Assembly: GCA_039989895.1 (NCBI GenBank)
Contig: JBDXGY010000005.1
Span: forward strand, 186,001-250,000
DNA from: Hyphomicrobiales bacterium
GTDB taxonomy: Bacteria > Pseudomonadota > Alphaproteobacteria > Rhizobiales > JACESI01
Reading direction: 5' to 3'
Length of the DNA stretch: 64,000 bases
How positions within the stretch are numbered: the first letter of the stretch is position 1; each line of letters begins with the position of its first letter. Below are positions 33,104 through 43,659 of the stretch, piece after piece. The translations under genes were made by a program, and so were the position numbers. The notes below the pieces were generated by a model that saw only the letters and a program-made list of their open reading frames with translations, had not been told where the DNA came from and ran no database searches.

Positions 33104-36100
33104 TCAAATTTTCTGTGCTTTTAGAATATCGAGAAGCTTTTGATTAATCTTACCAGTTTGAGGTATGCCAAGCTCATATTCAAAAGAGCGAACAGCTTCT
33201 TTAGTGCGCTTACCTATTATCCCATCGGGCTGGCCTGTATTAAAGCCCAAACCACTCAATAGTTGTTGAGCTTCTTTTACCAAAGGTGAAGAGCGAGGTA
33301 TATTTGGTTGTTCTTTATGAAGAACGGCTGCGCCTATTTCAGTGCCATCGCGCCAAAAACTTGGTGGCGGCGTCACGATATTGGCAGAAGCAATCCATTC
33401 TGTTTTTTTCCAGATGGCGCTCTCTTTTTTAACCGCTTCCAATTGGTCAGGCCTTAAAGCCTTGGCAACGTCATCACGTTTTTCAACGGCGTCAGAGTCG
33501 CCGCCTTTGGCCACAATATCAAACCATTTATAAGCCTGTGGCAGGCTCACATTCACTCCAAGGCCGCGAACATATAAAATGCCGAGGTTAAATTGGCTAT
33601 CTTTGATGCCGTATGCGGCACCACGCTCAAACCATTTAAAGGCTTCTTGAAAATCCACCTCGCCAAAAGCGCCTTCTGTATAAAGGACGGCAATATTATG
33701 CATGGCCAGTGCATTTCCATTATCAGATGCACGCATATACCAGCGGCGTGCTTCATTCACATCCTTGCTAAGGCCTATGCCCTCTTCATAAAGTGTTCCC
33801 AGGCGGTATTGGGCAACGGCATTTTGTTTTTCGGCCGCTTGTCTATACCAAAAAGCTGATTTTTGAATATCACGCTGGAAAATATCACCTTTACCATAAC
33901 GACGGGCAACCTCAATGAAAGCTGATGAATCACCAGCAATCAATGCATCGGCAAGTTTTGCTGAAATTCCTTCATCAGGCAATTCTTCAAGAGCCTTCTT
34001 TAAGACTGGGTCTAAGGGTGGCTCGGCTGCTAAATCTTGATTGGGTGAAATAGCTTGCGTTGTGGTGCCATCAATACCGGAAGCTCCTAAGTCCAAAGAA
34101 GCTATATCGCCAATAGCTCTGTCATTTTCAAGCGAGGTATGAACTTCTAATTCTGATATATCTTCGGAGATAACCGGTGCACTAGGTAGCGCTGGCAGTT
34201 CGGGCACTTGTTTTGTTGTATTAATTGATGGAACTGAAATGGCTGACTGGCTGGACGAAACATTTTCGCTCACTGCAGGGCCTCCAGAAAGGCTTGCGAT
34301 CAATTCTTTTGCCGGCTTTTGTACGACAAAATATCCTGCACCAATCAAAGCCACAGCCAATAGGCCTGCCAAAATCTTTACACGAGAACTCTTCGCGGGA
34401 GTCTCGCTCAACAACTCTTCATTTATATCTTCCAAGCCACTTAAGTCTTTTTCTACGTTTGGCTCAGCCGCAATAGTGGGCATTGGTGCTTTATGAGACT
34501 TACTTTCTTCTGCTTCAGGGCTTGGTTTTTCCTGCTTGGTCTTTTTGCCTACCGCATTGATGCGCTCACGGATGGAGGATAGAGTTGAGCGGGCTTCAGA
34601 TTGTTCTTCCTGCTCTTTCAAGACAACTTGTTCACTAGCTGCAAGCTGGGCCGCACGCCGAGCCGCTAGGATGAAGTCTGATTTTGATTTTTTAGCATCA
34701 TCCAACTCTGGTTCAATAGGATCAGAAGCATCTAGCCCTACGATTTCCTTCGCGTCACTCGCTTCATGAACATATTTAACCTGAGTATCTTCTCCAAGTA
34801 CTACTGGCTTGAGTTCTGGTTTGCCTTCACCAGGTTTAAGCGGCACATCATCTGCACTTGGCTCAATAAGTTTTTCATCAGGGTGACGCGCTTTAACATG
34901 TGCACGCATACGCTCCATGATCACTTCATCATTCGTCATAGAATAAGAAGAGGATTTTTCATCCATCTGTTTCGTTGCAGCGCCATCATCAATAGGTGAT
35001 GGTGAAGACACGCTTCTTTTGTCGTGCAGCTCTTCTTTTGGCGGCTCAACTTTTGCCACCTTTAGCGATTCCTGCTTATTGTCTTCAATTTCATTAAGGC
35101 GGGAAACGACATCTTCGATTTTTTGTTGAACAGATACAAATGAGGACTCAGTCTGAGAGGAGAGAGTCTCCGTAGAACTTTGTAAACTCTTGATGCCATC
35201 CAACAAGCCGTCAATATCCATATCAGGAAGAGCATCTCCCCCACTCGTTTGAGGAGCCTCTTTGCTGATTTTTTCTATGGCTTGCCGTGCAATATTTTCC
35301 AATGAGCTTTGCTGAGATTCCGACATCATGTAAAGCTTCGATATGGCATCATCAATATGATTCACCATGATCGAGCTTTCATTAGCAAAGCTTTTAGTGA
35401 CCTGCTTTACCAACCCGTCAAGACCGTTTTTCAGTGCATCATCAGTGACGCCACCCTTGACCGGAGGGGGTGCCACAACTTTCAAGCGTTCGACCAGATG
35501 ATCCGCAAGTCCGCCTAGTTCATTTTTTAACTCTTGTGACGTCAATTCACCAGCAGACCGTTCACCGGATTTGATAGCGTCGCTCAAGCGTGCGCCAAGC
35601 GTATCAAGTTCTTCTTTTAATTCTTTGTTCGTAACGGCATCTATGATCATAGCAGACGTCGCTCCGGTGGAGCGAGCCACATCCGTGCTTGCTTGTTCAA
35701 GACGTTTTGCTGCACCAACTAGGCGCTCTTCCATGCCAACCATTTGCTGGGTGAGATCTTGATTAGGACTGCGCGAGTGTTGAAGTTGTTCTAGCTTTTG
35801 TGCGGCTGTGACAACTTTATCTTCTATCCCGTCAACCTTACCCGTGATCGCGCTCATTGCCTGATCAATATGATTGCGCAAATCAGCTATGCGATTTTCA
35901 AGATCAGCTGATGCTGCAGCGGGGGCGCCATTGTTGTCACTCAATTGTGCGACAATATCATCCCGTAATGTCTTCAAGCTGTTTTCAAGATGGCCAACAA
36001 CTCTATCACCGGCTTCACGGGTGTGAGTAGAATTCTTGTCGCCGATAGCCAAAAGACCATCGGAAATGCGACTGATTTCACGAACCATTGTGTCTGTGTG

Positions 36101-37270
36101 TTCAGGCAGTTTGGTTAAGTCAGGTGACTTAAGAAGGAACTCAGCAATACGATTGATGTCTGCTTCCAACGTTTCAAGCTTGGTGCCATCCAAATTATTA
36201 GCAACCGTGTTTTGCATTGTTTGAAGCAAATCACGTAGACGGCCAATCTCCGCCATTGTCTCAGTATTACCACCATCAACTATATCTTTACGTAGAAGCG
36301 CAAATTCAGCTGTAAGTTTTTTGAGGTCATTTATGTTTGGTGTTCCATGCTGCAGTTCTTCTAGTTTTTGGACAAGCCCTAAAAAATGCTGGTTTGCGTC
36401 ATCTGAACTTACCATGTCATGGATATTTTTATTGTTCTGTTGATCGGCTATCGTCTTCATAGTCAGGTTTAATGCTTTTCGGCCTTGAGAATTTGAGGAT
36501 TTACGACGCGATGTATTGTGTTTTCTATTTGGTCCTGAAGAGACCTTATCGCGTGCTGGCATTGTCAAATCGGGCATCGGGGCGTGTTCAAAATTATTTA
36601 GATGCGATTCTAAACCAGCAAGCTGCTGTTCAATTCTTGCCAAGCGAACATTGTTTTCAGAATTAGCCACAGGTTGTTGCTCTTCGTGTCTTTGTGGATT
36701 GTTAGATGATTGAGTGTGCGTTTCATTAAGCTTTTTTTCTAAGCGCTCGATCATTGTCAGCATTTCTGTCAAGCGATCAGCAGATGGGTCGTGATGACCA
36801 CGCGAGGTGGATTGTGGTCTTGGGGAAGACTGTTGGTCTTGGGTGCGTACGCGGGCGCGGATGCCTTCAATAAGAATGCGGGCATCTTCATCATAATTTC
36901 GACCAATGTTTTCAGCCGCCTGATGTATAGCGTGATTTAAGGTGCCCGTTTGAGGTGGCTGAGCATAGCGACGTTTACTTTCGAAATCTTGTGCTGTTTC
37001 CAGTGCTTTAACTCGGTTAGCCAAACTTTCGAGAACGGCATCTTTGGTTTGCATAAGCGACGCTTCTTGAGGTGCCGGCTGCGTATTGTGCTGAGGACGG
37101 TTTGCAGGGTTGCTTTGTTCCAAAATAATATCATGAAGCCAGTCTTCTAAACTCTTGCCGGCCATATAAGCAGCCTCTTCGGCGCGGAGCTCGAGGTCTA
37201 TTTCGGCGTTATGATATGTAGGATTATGATAAGCCGAAGCTTGCCTATCTCTCACGATTGTCTCCTGCAA
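33104..37270 (-). CDS. PodJ-like polar scaffold with Sel1 repeats and peptidoglycan-binding domain
   Basis: A 1388-residue protein. The N-terminus (LELRAEEAAYMAGKSLEDWL) resembles the start of rhizobial PodJ/localisation factors. Residues about 100-700 are mostly coiled coil; 700-960 are acidic and low-complexity. One transmembrane helix is at about 965-985 (ILAGLLAVALIGAGYFVV). The periplasmic part has Sel1/TPR-like repeats at about 1123-1260 (FWYRQAAEKQNAVAQYRLG and following) and a PG_binding_1 domain at about 1327-1388. Expected role: polar organisation of cell-wall or appendage machinery. Confidence 0.85.
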   Translation of the reverse strand: MQETIVRDRQASAYHNPTYHNAEIDLELRAEEAAYMAGKSLEDWLHDIILEQSNPANRPQHNTQPAPQEASLMQTKDAVLESLANRVKALETAQDFESKRRYAQPPQTGTLNHAIHQAAENIGRNYDEDARILIEGIRARVRTQDQQSSPRPQSTSRGHHDPSADRLTEMLTMIERLEKKLNETHTQSSNNPQRHEEQQPVANSENNVRLARIEQQLAGLESHLNNFEHAPMPDLTMPARDKVSSGPNRKHNTSRRKSSNSQGRKALNLTMKTIADQQNNKNIHDMVSSDDANQHFLGLVQKLEELQHGTPNINDLKKLTAEFALLRKDIVDGGNTETMAEIGRLRDLLQTMQNTVANNLDGTKLETLEADINRIAEFLLKSPDLTKLPEHTDTMVREISRISDGLLAIGDKNSTHTREAGDRVVGHLENSLKTLRDDIVAQLSDNNGAPAAASADLENRIADLRNHIDQAMSAITGKVDGIEDKVVTAAQKLEQLQHSRSPNQDLTQQMVGMEERLVGAAKRLEQASTDVARSTGATSAMIIDAVTNKELKEELDTLGARLSDAIKSGERSAGELTSQELKNELGGLADHLVERLKVVAPPPVKGGVTDDALKNGLDGLVKQVTKSFANESSIMVNHIDDAISKLYMMSESQQSSLENIARQAIEKISKEAPQTSGGDALPDMDIDGLLDGIKSLQSSTETLSSQTESSFVSVQQKIEDVVSRLNEIEDNKQESLKVAKVEPPKEELHDKRSVSSPSPIDDGAATKQMDEKSSSYSMTNDEVIMERMRAHVKARHPDEKLIEPSADDVPLKPGEGKPELKPVVLGEDTQVKYVHEASDAKEIVGLDASDPIEPELDDAKKSKSDFILAARRAAQLAASEQVVLKEQEEQSEARSTLSSIRERINAVGKKTKQEKPSPEAEESKSHKAPMPTIAAEPNVEKDLSGLEDINEELLSETPAKSSRVKILAGLLAVALIGAGYFVVQKPAKELIASLSGGPAVSENVSSSQSAISVPSINTTKQVPELPALPSAPVISEDISELEVHTSLENDRAIGDIASLDLGASGIDGTTTQAISPNQDLAAEPPLDPVLKKALEELPDEGISAKLADALIAGDSSAFIEVARRYGKGDIFQRDIQKSAFWYRQAAEKQNAVAQYRLGTLYEEGIGLSKDVNEARRWYMRASDNGNALAMHNIAVLYTEGAFGEVDFQEAFKWFERGAAYGIKDSQFNLGILYVRGLGVNVSLPQAYKWFDIVAKGGDSDAVEKRDDVAKALRPDQLEAVKKESAIWKKTEWIASANIVTPPPSFWRDGTEIGAAVLHKEQPNIPRSSPLVKEAQQLLSGLGFNTGQPDGIIGKRTKEAVRSFEYELGIPQTGKINQKLLDILKAQKI

Positions 37271-37680
37271 GTGCCCGAAACCATGCTTTAGTAAGCAAAA
37301 TGGACGTACGAATCACTTTTCTGGCGATTCCAACGAAACTTACTTTTCGTCAATCGTGGTAAACGTAGGGTTAACAAAATTGCGTTCCTCTTAAAGAAGA
37401 AGCATTGTGTCGCGCCCCAAATGAAGATTATTTTTAAAATATTATCAGTATCAGATTTAAAGATCAGCCATATGCCCTTTACGGAAGGTGCGAAATTCTA
37501 TAGCTATTCTGGAAATATCTCGCATGACACTCACAATGTTAATTATGCTTTTGAAAATTAATTACAGTGATGGAAATGATAAATAGTCTTTTCACAATCA
37601 CGCGGATAAAAACAATATGAAGCTAATGAGCATTGACGCGTGACACTGGTAAATCGTGACTTGCCTCAAGGAGTAAAAGA
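37271..37680. other. intergenic region between podJ-like gene and MerR gene
   Basis: 410 bp between divergent genes, with no credible ORF. It contains the cell-cycle-type sites at 37310-37374 close to the podJ-like start. Near the MerR gene are two direct CGTGAC copies (37639 and 37655) and a strong ribosome binding site (AAGGAG) before 37681. The middle is AT-rich and featureless. Confidence 0.5.
37310..37374 (-). promoter_or_regulatory. putative cell-cycle control region of the podJ-like gene
   Basis: Two GANTC sites, the CcrM methylation target, are at 37310-37314 and 37326-37330. On the minus strand a CtrA-like box TTAA-N7-TTTA (TTAACCCTACGTTTA) covers 37360-37374. All lie 40-105 bp upstream of the podJ-like start. 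The consensus sequences are established for Caulobacter and Rhizobiales; their use here is inference. Confidence 0.45.
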
Positions 37681-38061
37681 ATGGCATTTACAATTGGCGA
37701 TCTCGCCAAGGAATTTGACGTCAGTCTTAGAACATTACGTTTTTATGAAGACAAGAACTTACTCAACCCGCGCCGTAAAGGTGTAACACGGATATACAGC
37801 CGACGTGACCGTGCAAGATTAAAACTCGTTCTCATGGGAAAGAGTGTTGGTTTTTCTCTAACTGAAATCAAAGAGATGTTGGACCTTTATGATCTGAAAG
37901 ATGGTCAATCAGTTCAATTAAAAGTCTCTTTAAAGCGCTTCAATGAGCAAATTGATCTTCTGCAAAAACAAAAAGAGGATGTTGAGCAAGCAATTGATGA
38001 GCTCACCCGAACGGTTAGCATCGTCGAAGGCATGTTGATTGAAAAAGAAGCTCAGTCGTAA
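37681..38061 (+). CDS. MerR family transcriptional regulator
   Basis: A 126-residue regulator. Residues 1-70 form the winged HTH (TIGDLAKEFDVSLRTLRFYEDKNLLNPRRKGVTRIYSRRDRARLKLVL), followed by a dimerisation coiled coil (EQIDLLQKQKEDVEQAIDEL). There are no metal-binding cysteines, so it is not a metal sensor; it resembles LiuR-type MerR proteins that respond to CoA thioesters. It stands upstream of the acyl-CoA dehydrogenase-thiolase-FadB genes, the likely targets. AAGGAG precedes ATG 37681. Confidence 0.88.
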   Translation: MAFTIGDLAKEFDVSLRTLRFYEDKNLLNPRRKGVTRIYSRRDRARLKLVLMGKSVGFSLTEIKEMLDLYDLKDGQSVQLKVSLKRFNEQIDLLQKQKEDVEQAIDELTRTVSIVEGMLIEKEAQS

Positions 38062-38120
38062 TCAGAGCGATATATAATTAGATTCTGTGAGGCTCAATTA
38101 TTAATGAATGCTGGCTAAGG

Positions 38121-38135
38121 AGTCTCCAGGAGACT
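38121..38135. repeat. inverted repeat downstream of the MerR gene
   Basis: AGTCTCC-A-GGAGACT, a perfect 7-1-7 dyad, sits in the 325-bp gap between the MerR gene and the acyl-CoA dehydrogenase gene. The loop is too short for an RNA hairpin, so a DNA-binding site is more likely. Apart from this and the dyad at 38341, the gap is AT-rich with no ORF. Confidence 0.45.
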
Positions 38136-38340
38136 TTATGCAAGTTACAAGTATCAAAGTAGAATAATTTACCTTTTTCATCTGCCGTCATCGCATTGGA
38201 TGCACACGCGGATAAAATTTACTATGCCTCCTCTTCCCAGAATTAAAAAAATGTGCGTCACTCGTATAAAAGTGCTTGAGAGGCGACCAAGCCGCCGTTG
38301 AATATTATTTTATCTTGTAGTTTTAATATAAATGATTACA

Positions 38341-38354
38341 TTACGTTTACGTAA
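38341..38354 (+). promoter_or_regulatory. palindromic operator candidate for the beta-oxidation genes
   Basis: TTACGT-TT-ACGTAA is a perfect inverted repeat 32 bp before the acyl-CoA dehydrogenase start. It resembles the ACGT-containing palindromes described for LiuR-type MerR regulators, and a MerR gene lies just upstream. Binding is inferred. Confidence 0.55.
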
Positions 38355-38386
38355 GAGTAAGCATAAAAAATCTAAGGGAGAAACAA

Positions 38387-40174
38387 ATGCCAACCTACCA
38401 GGCCCCCGTGGAAGACACCCTTTTTATTCTAAACGATGTCCTGAAAATGGAGCGTTATAATAATTTGCCAGGATTTGAAGAGGCAACGCCTGATATGGTT
38501 GAGGCAATTCTTCAAGAAACAGGGCGTTTTTGTGAAGAAGTTCTCCAGCCTCTCAATCAAGTTGGCGATCATGAAGGCTGTACGCGCCTTGATGATGGTT
38601 CAGTCACAACACCCACTGGCTTTAAGGAAGCTTTTCATCAGTTTGCTGAGCTTGGGCTTGTTGGCATGTCCTGCGATGCCAATTATGGCGGACAAGGCCT
38701 TCCTTATATTCTCAATGCAGCAGCCAACGAATATGTCTCGGCTGCCAATATGGCGTGGGGCATGTATCCGGGCCTGACACAAGGCGCGATTGCCGCTATT
38801 CAGGTTCATGCCAATGATGAGCTTAAGCAACAATATCTACCGAATATGATTGCTGGTCAGTGGACCGGCACCATGAATTTGACCGAGCCGCATTGCGGCA
38901 CAGACCTTGGCCTCATCAAATCCAAAGCCGTGCCACAACCCGACGGCAGCTTCAAAATCTCTGGTCAGAAAATTTTCATCTCTGCCGGTGAACAAGACAT
39001 CACAGAAAATATTATTCATCTGGTTCTCGCCCGTATCGAAGGCGCACCGGAAGGCATTAAGGGCATTTCGCTTTTCATCGTGCCAAAGTTCATGGTGGGC
39101 GAAGATGGCTCCATCGGCGAGCGCAATCCGGTAACTTGTGGTTCAATCGAAGAAAAGATGGGCATTCACGGCAACTCAACCTGTGTCATGAACTATGATG
39201 AAGCCACGGGCTATATGATTGGCGAAGAGCACAAAGGCATGCGCGCCATGTTCACTATGATGAATGAGGCGCGGCTTGGTGTTGGCATACAGGGGCTTTC
39301 GCAGTCTGAGGCGGCCTATCAAAACGCCGTTGTTTACGCCAATGACCGCCTTCAGGGCCGCTCACTGACCGGCGATAAAAATCCTGAGCTAAAAGCGGAT
39401 CCCTTGATGGTGCATCCTGATGTACGTCGCACGCTCCTGCGCATCAAAGCCTTTAATGAAGCTGCCCGTGCATTGATGTTATTGACCGCGCTGAAAAGCG
39501 ATATTGCTCATCGTGCTGATGATGAAAAAACCCGCACCGAGGCTGATGATTTCATGGGTCTTTTGACACCCGTCATCAAAGGCGTGATGACCGATGTGGG
39601 CTTCGATAATGCTGTTGCAGCCCAACAAATGTACGGCGGCCACGGCTATATCACCGAATGGGGCATGGAACAATTTGTTCGTGATGCGCGCATTGCGATG
39701 ATTTATGAAGGCGCCAATGGCGTTCAAGCACTTGATCTGGTTGGTCGCAAACTGCCGAGAGGTGGTGGCAAAGCTGTGATGGCCTTCTTTGGCGAAGTCG
39801 AAGGCTTCTTGAAAGAACACGCCGACAATGAAGACATGGCGCCTTATATCGCTCCGCTCAAAAAGGGCCTCGGCGATCTTCAGGCAGCGACCATGTGGTT
39901 CATGCAAAATGCCATGGAAAACCCAGATAATGCAGGTGCAGGCTCAACAGATTATATGCATCTGTTTGGCACAGTGGCGCTTGGATACATGTGGGCGCAA
40001 ATGGCGAAGGTGGCACTTGAAAAAGCGGCAAGTGACGACAAACCATTTTATCAAAATAAACTGATTACCGGAAAATTTTTCATGGAGCGCATGATGCCGG
40101 AAACCGCTGTTCGCCTTGCACGTATTTCCACAGGGTCCGAGACCATGATGGCGATGCCCGCTGATCAATTTTAA
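38387..40174 (+). CDS. acyl-CoA dehydrogenase (FadE/DmdC-like, long C-terminal form)
   Basis: A 595-residue flavoenzyme performing the first oxidation of acyl-CoA. The core includes [23 protein letters not shown], and the C-terminal [41 protein letters not shown], with the catalytic Glu in YEG. An extra C-terminal domain of about 120 residues marks the subgroup that also contains 3-methylmercaptopropionyl-CoA dehydrogenase (DmdC). Neighbouring thiolase and FadB genes favour general beta-oxidation. AAGGGAGAA precedes the ATG. Confidence 0.9.
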   Translation: MPTYQAPVEDTLFILNDVLKMERYNNLPGFEEATPDMVEAILQETGRFCEEVLQPLNQVGDHEGCTRLDDGSVTTPTGFKEAFHQFAELGLVGMSCDANYGGQGLPYILNAAANEYVSAANMAWGMYPGLTQGAIAAIQVHANDELKQQYLPNMIAGQWTGTMNLTEPHCGTDLGLIKSKAVPQPDGSFKISGQKIFISAGEQDITENIIHLVLARIEGAPEGIKGISLFIVPKFMVGEDGSIGERNPVTCGSIEEKMGIHGNSTCVMNYDEATGYMIGEEHKGMRAMFTMMNEARLGVGIQGLSQSEAAYQNAVVYANDRLQGRSLTGDKNPELKADPLMVHPDVRRTLLRIKAFNEAARALMLLTALKSDIAHRADDEKTRTEADDFMGLLTPVIKGVMTDVGFDNAVAAQQMYGGHGYITEWGMEQFVRDARIAMIYEGANGVQALDLVGRKLPRGGGKAVMAFFGEVEGFLKEHADNEDMAPYIAPLKKGLGDLQAATMWFMQNAMENPDNAGAGSTDYMHLFGTVALGYMWAQMAKVALEKAASDDKPFYQNKLITGKFFMERMMPETAVRLARISTGSETMMAMPADQF

Positions 40175-40185
40175 GGAGAAAACCA

Positions 40186-41394
40186 ATGGCTGAAGCATTT
40201 GTCTATGACCATGTGCGCACACCGCGCGGTCGCGGTAAAAAAGACGGCTCGCTGCATGAGGTGACGGCAGTTAGTCTTGCCAAAACCGCCCTTGAAGCGG
40301 TGCGCGATCGAAGCGAACTTGATACGACACAGATCGATGACGTGGTGCTTGGCTGCGTTGATCCGGTTGGTGAAGCGGGTGGCGACATTGCACGCGCTGC
40401 GGTTTTTGCAGCAGGCTATGACAAGCGTGTTCCAGGCATGCAAATCAATCGCTTTTGCGCGTCCGGCCTTGATGCTGTGAACATGGGTGCCAGCCAGATT
40501 ATGTCAGGCCAGCACGATATGGTGGTTTCAGGTGGTGTGGAGAGCATGTCGCGCGTTGGGCTTGGTGCCTCAGGTGGCGCTTGGCCAGTTGACCCCATGG
40601 TCGCCCTTCCCTCTTACTTCATGCCGCAAGGGGTTTCAGCAGATTTGATTGCCACGAAATACGGCTTCTCCCGCGATGATTGCGATGCTTATGCGGTTGA
40701 AAGCCAAAAGCGTGCCTGTTCCAGTTGGGATGCAGGCAATTTTGATAAATCCGTTGTCAAAGTGAAAGACATCAATGGCCTTACCATTTTGAACACGGAT
40801 GAACACCGTCGTGAAGGCACCAACATGCAGTCCCTCGCAGCCCTTAATGCTTCTTTCGAAATGATGGGTAATATGGGCGGATTCAACTCTGTTGGCATTC
40901 AAGCGCATCCTGAAATTGAAGCGGTCAATCATGTTCACCACGCGGGTAATTCATCCGGCATCGTCGATGGTGCGGCGGCTGTTCTTCTTGGCTCCAAACG
41001 GGCAGGTAAAAAAGCAGGCCTCACACCGCGCGCACGCATCAAAGCCTTTGCCAATATAGGCTCTGAACCAGCACTGATGCTGACAGGCCCAGTTGATGTG
41101 ACCGAGAAACTTTTGAAAAACGCACGCATGTCGATTGATGACATTGATCTTTTTGAGGTGAATGAGGCTTTTGCCTCTGTTGTGCTGCGCTTTATGCAGG
41201 CTTTTGACGTGGACCATAGCAAAGTCAATGTGGCAGGCGGCGCAATTGCGCTTGGTCACCCGCTGGGCGCTACGGGGGCCATGATCCTTGGCACCGTAAT
41301 TGACGAACTTGAACGCCGTGATCTCAATACCGCTCTCGTGACACTGTGCATTGGCGCTGGCATGGGTACCGCAACCATCATTGAACGGGTTTAA
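40186..41394 (+). CDS. acetyl-CoA C-acetyltransferase (thiolase)
   Basis: Cleaves 3-ketoacyl-CoA in the last step of beta-oxidation. Catalytic residues are the nucleophilic Cys in [13 protein letters not shown], the His in [15 protein letters not shown], and the C-terminal Cys in [13 protein letters not shown]. The 402-residue length is usual. AAGGAG precedes the ATG; the gene starts 11 bp after the dehydrogenase and 14 bp before the FadB-type gene, forming one operon. FadA/FadI function is likely; the symbol is left open. Confidence 0.94.
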   Translation: MAEAFVYDHVRTPRGRGKKDGSLHEVTAVSLAKTALEAVRDRSELDTTQIDDVVLGCVDPVGEAGGDIARAAVFAAGYDKRVPGMQINRFCASGLDAVNMGASQIMSGQHDMVVSGGVESMSRVGLGASGGAWPVDPMVALPSYFMPQGVSADLIATKYGFSRDDCDAYAVESQKRACSSWDAGNFDKSVVKVKDINGLTILNTDEHRREGTNMQSLAALNASFEMMGNMGGFNSVGIQAHPEIEAVNHVHHAGNSSGIVDGAAAVLLGSKRAGKKAGLTPRARIKAFANIGSEPALMLTGPVDVTEKLLKNARMSIDDIDLFEVNEAFASVVLRFMQAFDVDHSKVNVAGGAIALGHPLGATGAMILGTVIDELERRDLNTALVTLCIGAGMGTATIIERV

Positions 41395-41408
41395 GAGGGA
41401 GACACAAA

Positions 41409-43634
41409 ATGACCTATAAAAACTTTACCCTCGATATAGACGCAGACGGCATTGCGCTTCTGACATGGGACATGGCTGATAAGTCGATGAATGTCATCGA
41501 TGAGAGCGTCATGGATGAAATCGCGACTTTCACGGCTGAGATTAAAGCCAATGAGAAAATCAAAGGCGCGGTTATTGCCTCGGGCAAAAAGGACAGTTTT
41601 TCCGGTGGTGCTGATCTTTCCATGTTGGAAGGATCGCTCAAAAACTATCATCAGGCAAAAGCGAAGGATGAAGAGGCGGCCACAAAAATGCTCTTTGAAG
41701 GGGCATCTCGATTAGGCCAGCTTTATCGTGATCTGGAGACCTGTGGCAAGCCGGTGGTTTGTGCCATCAATGGTACTTGCATGGGTGGCGCGCTTGAACT
41801 CGCTCTTTCATGCCATGCCCGCGTGGCGTCTGACCATGATAAATTACGTCTTGCGCTTCCAGAAGTTCAAGTCGGCCTTCTGCCTGGTGCGGGCGGTACA
41901 CAGCGGGTTGCCCGCCTTGCCAAAGACATGCAGGCCGGTTTGCAAATGCTGATACAAGGACAGCGCCTCAAAGCCTTGAAGGCGAAAGCCATGGGTTTGA
42001 TTAATGAAGTGGTGCCAGCTGAAGAACTTGTTGCAAGCGCCAAACAGATGATCAAGGACGGCTTGGTTGATCCTGTCGCGCCGTGGGACAAAAAAGGCTT
42101 TAGAGCCCCTAGCGGCAAGGTCTATTCACCTGCCGGCATGCAACTTTGGCCTGCGGCCAATGGTATTTTGCGCCAGCAAACGGCAATGAATTATCCAGCC
42201 GCACAATATATTCTGTCCTGTGTCTACGAAGGCTCGCAAGTGCCCATCGATACGGGTCTGCGTATTGAAGCGCGATATTTCACGGCTGCGATGAAATCAC
42301 CGCAGGCAGGCAATATGATTCGCTCGTTATTCCTCTCCAAAGGAGAGCTTGAAAAAGGCGCGCGCCGCCCTGAAGGGGTGCCAAAAACAAAAATCAAGAA
42401 GGTGGGTGTTATCGGCGCAGGCTTCATGGGCGCAGGCATTGCTTATGTGAGCGCAAAAGCAGGCATCAATGTTGTCCTGATTGACCAGAAACAAGAGGCC
42501 GCGGATAAGGGCAAAGAGCATTCCGATGCCTTGATGACCAAACAAGTAAGCCGTGGCAGAGCGAAGGCAGAAGACAAGCAAGAGCTGCTCGATCATATCT
42601 TAGCCACGACAGACTATAATGAACTGGCCGATTGCGACCTCGTGATTGAGGCCGTATTTGAAGACCGCGAGGTCAAACGCAAAGTGACGGAAGCAGTAGA
42701 GGCCGTTATCAAACCGACCTGCATTTACGCCTCCAATACATCAACTTTACCTATTACCGGTTTGGCAGAAGCATCCAAACGACCGAAAAACTTTATCGGC
42801 GTCCACTTCTTTTCACCAGTCGATAAAATGCTGCTGGTCGAGCTTATCATGGGTAAGAAAACCGGTGACCCAGCCCTCGCCCTCGCGCTTGATTATGTGC
42901 GCCGCATTAGAAAAACGCCGATTGTCGTGAATGACACCCGTGGTTTTTATGCAAACCGTTGTGTTTTGAATTATGTTCGCGAAGGTCATTTGATGCTGAC
43001 AGAGGGCATTCCCGCAGCGATGATTGAAAATGTTGCAAAAATGGCTGGCATGCCTGTTGGACCGCTTTCATTAAACGATGAAATCGCGATTGATCTGGCT
43101 CAAAAAATCATGAAAGCAACGGTCAAAGACTTGGGCGAGAAAGCGGTTGATCCCGTGTTGATGACCCTTGTTGATGACATGGTTGATAAACACGGCAGAC
43201 TTGGCCGTAAGAACGGTAAAGGCTTTTACGACTATCCACCTAAACCCGCCAAAAAACATCTATGGCACGGCCTAGCAGATATGTATGAGCAGGTGGCTGA
43301 TGTAGATGCGCTTGATGTACAGGAATTGAAAGACCGCATGTTGGTGGCGCAAGCGCTGGAAGCAGCGCGGGTGTTTGAAGAAGGCGTCTTAACCGATGTT
43401 CGCGAGGCAGATGTCGGCTCAATTCTCGGCTTTGGTTTTGCGCCTTGGTCGGGCGGCACTTTGTCTTATATCGACATGATGGGCACGCCAGCTTTTCTTG
43501 CGCTTTGTAAAAAACTACAAAAGAAACACGGCGCCCGTTTCAAGCCAAATAAATTGATCATCGAGATGGCTGCGAGAGATGAGAAATTCTATCACCGCTT
43601 CAATCCAAAAGGAGATGCGAAAAAAGCCGCTTAG
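41409..43634 (+). CDS. multifunctional enoyl-CoA hydratase / 3-hydroxyacyl-CoA dehydrogenase
   Basis: A 741-residue fusion of the FadB/FadJ family. Residues about 1-190 are the crotonase domain (SFSGGADLSML oxyanion hole and PEVQVGLLPGAGGTQRVARL). From about residue 335 comes the Rossmann NAD site VGVIGAGFMGAGIAYV, then the dehydrogenase catalytic GVHFFSPVDKM and VNDTRGFYANR, then the C-terminal 3HCDH domain with GRLGRKNGKGFYDY. It performs the two middle steps of the beta-oxidation cycle. GAGGGAGA precedes the ATG. Confidence 0.94.
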   Translation: MTYKNFTLDIDADGIALLTWDMADKSMNVIDESVMDEIATFTAEIKANEKIKGAVIASGKKDSFSGGADLSMLEGSLKNYHQAKAKDEEAATKMLFEGASRLGQLYRDLETCGKPVVCAINGTCMGGALELALSCHARVASDHDKLRLALPEVQVGLLPGAGGTQRVARLAKDMQAGLQMLIQGQRLKALKAKAMGLINEVVPAEELVASAKQMIKDGLVDPVAPWDKKGFRAPSGKVYSPAGMQLWPAANGILRQQTAMNYPAAQYILSCVYEGSQVPIDTGLRIEARYFTAAMKSPQAGNMIRSLFLSKGELEKGARRPEGVPKTKIKKVGVIGAGFMGAGIAYVSAKAGINVVLIDQKQEAADKGKEHSDALMTKQVSRGRAKAEDKQELLDHILATTDYNELADCDLVIEAVFEDREVKRKVTEAVEAVIKPTCIYASNTSTLPITGLAEASKRPKNFIGVHFFSPVDKMLLVELIMGKKTGDPALALALDYVRRIRKTPIVVNDTRGFYANRCVLNYVREGHLMLTEGIPAAMIENVAKMAGMPVGPLSLNDEIAIDLAQKIMKATVKDLGEKAVDPVLMTLVDDMVDKHGRLGRKNGKGFYDYPPKPAKKHLWHGLADMYEQVADVDALDVQELKDRMLVAQALEAARVFEEGVLTDVREADVGSILGFGFAPWSGGTLSYIDMMGTPAFLALCKKLQKKHGARFKPNKLIIEMAARDEKFYHRFNPKGDAKKAA

Positions 43635-43659
43635 GTGATTGCATTAAGGAACTAAACTT

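Noticed and set aside
37599-38217. Shared 13-mer CACGCGGATAAAA on both sides of the MerR gene (37599 and 38205)
   Set aside because: Many exact 13-mer repeats are expected by chance in 64 kb, and there is no symmetry or further match.
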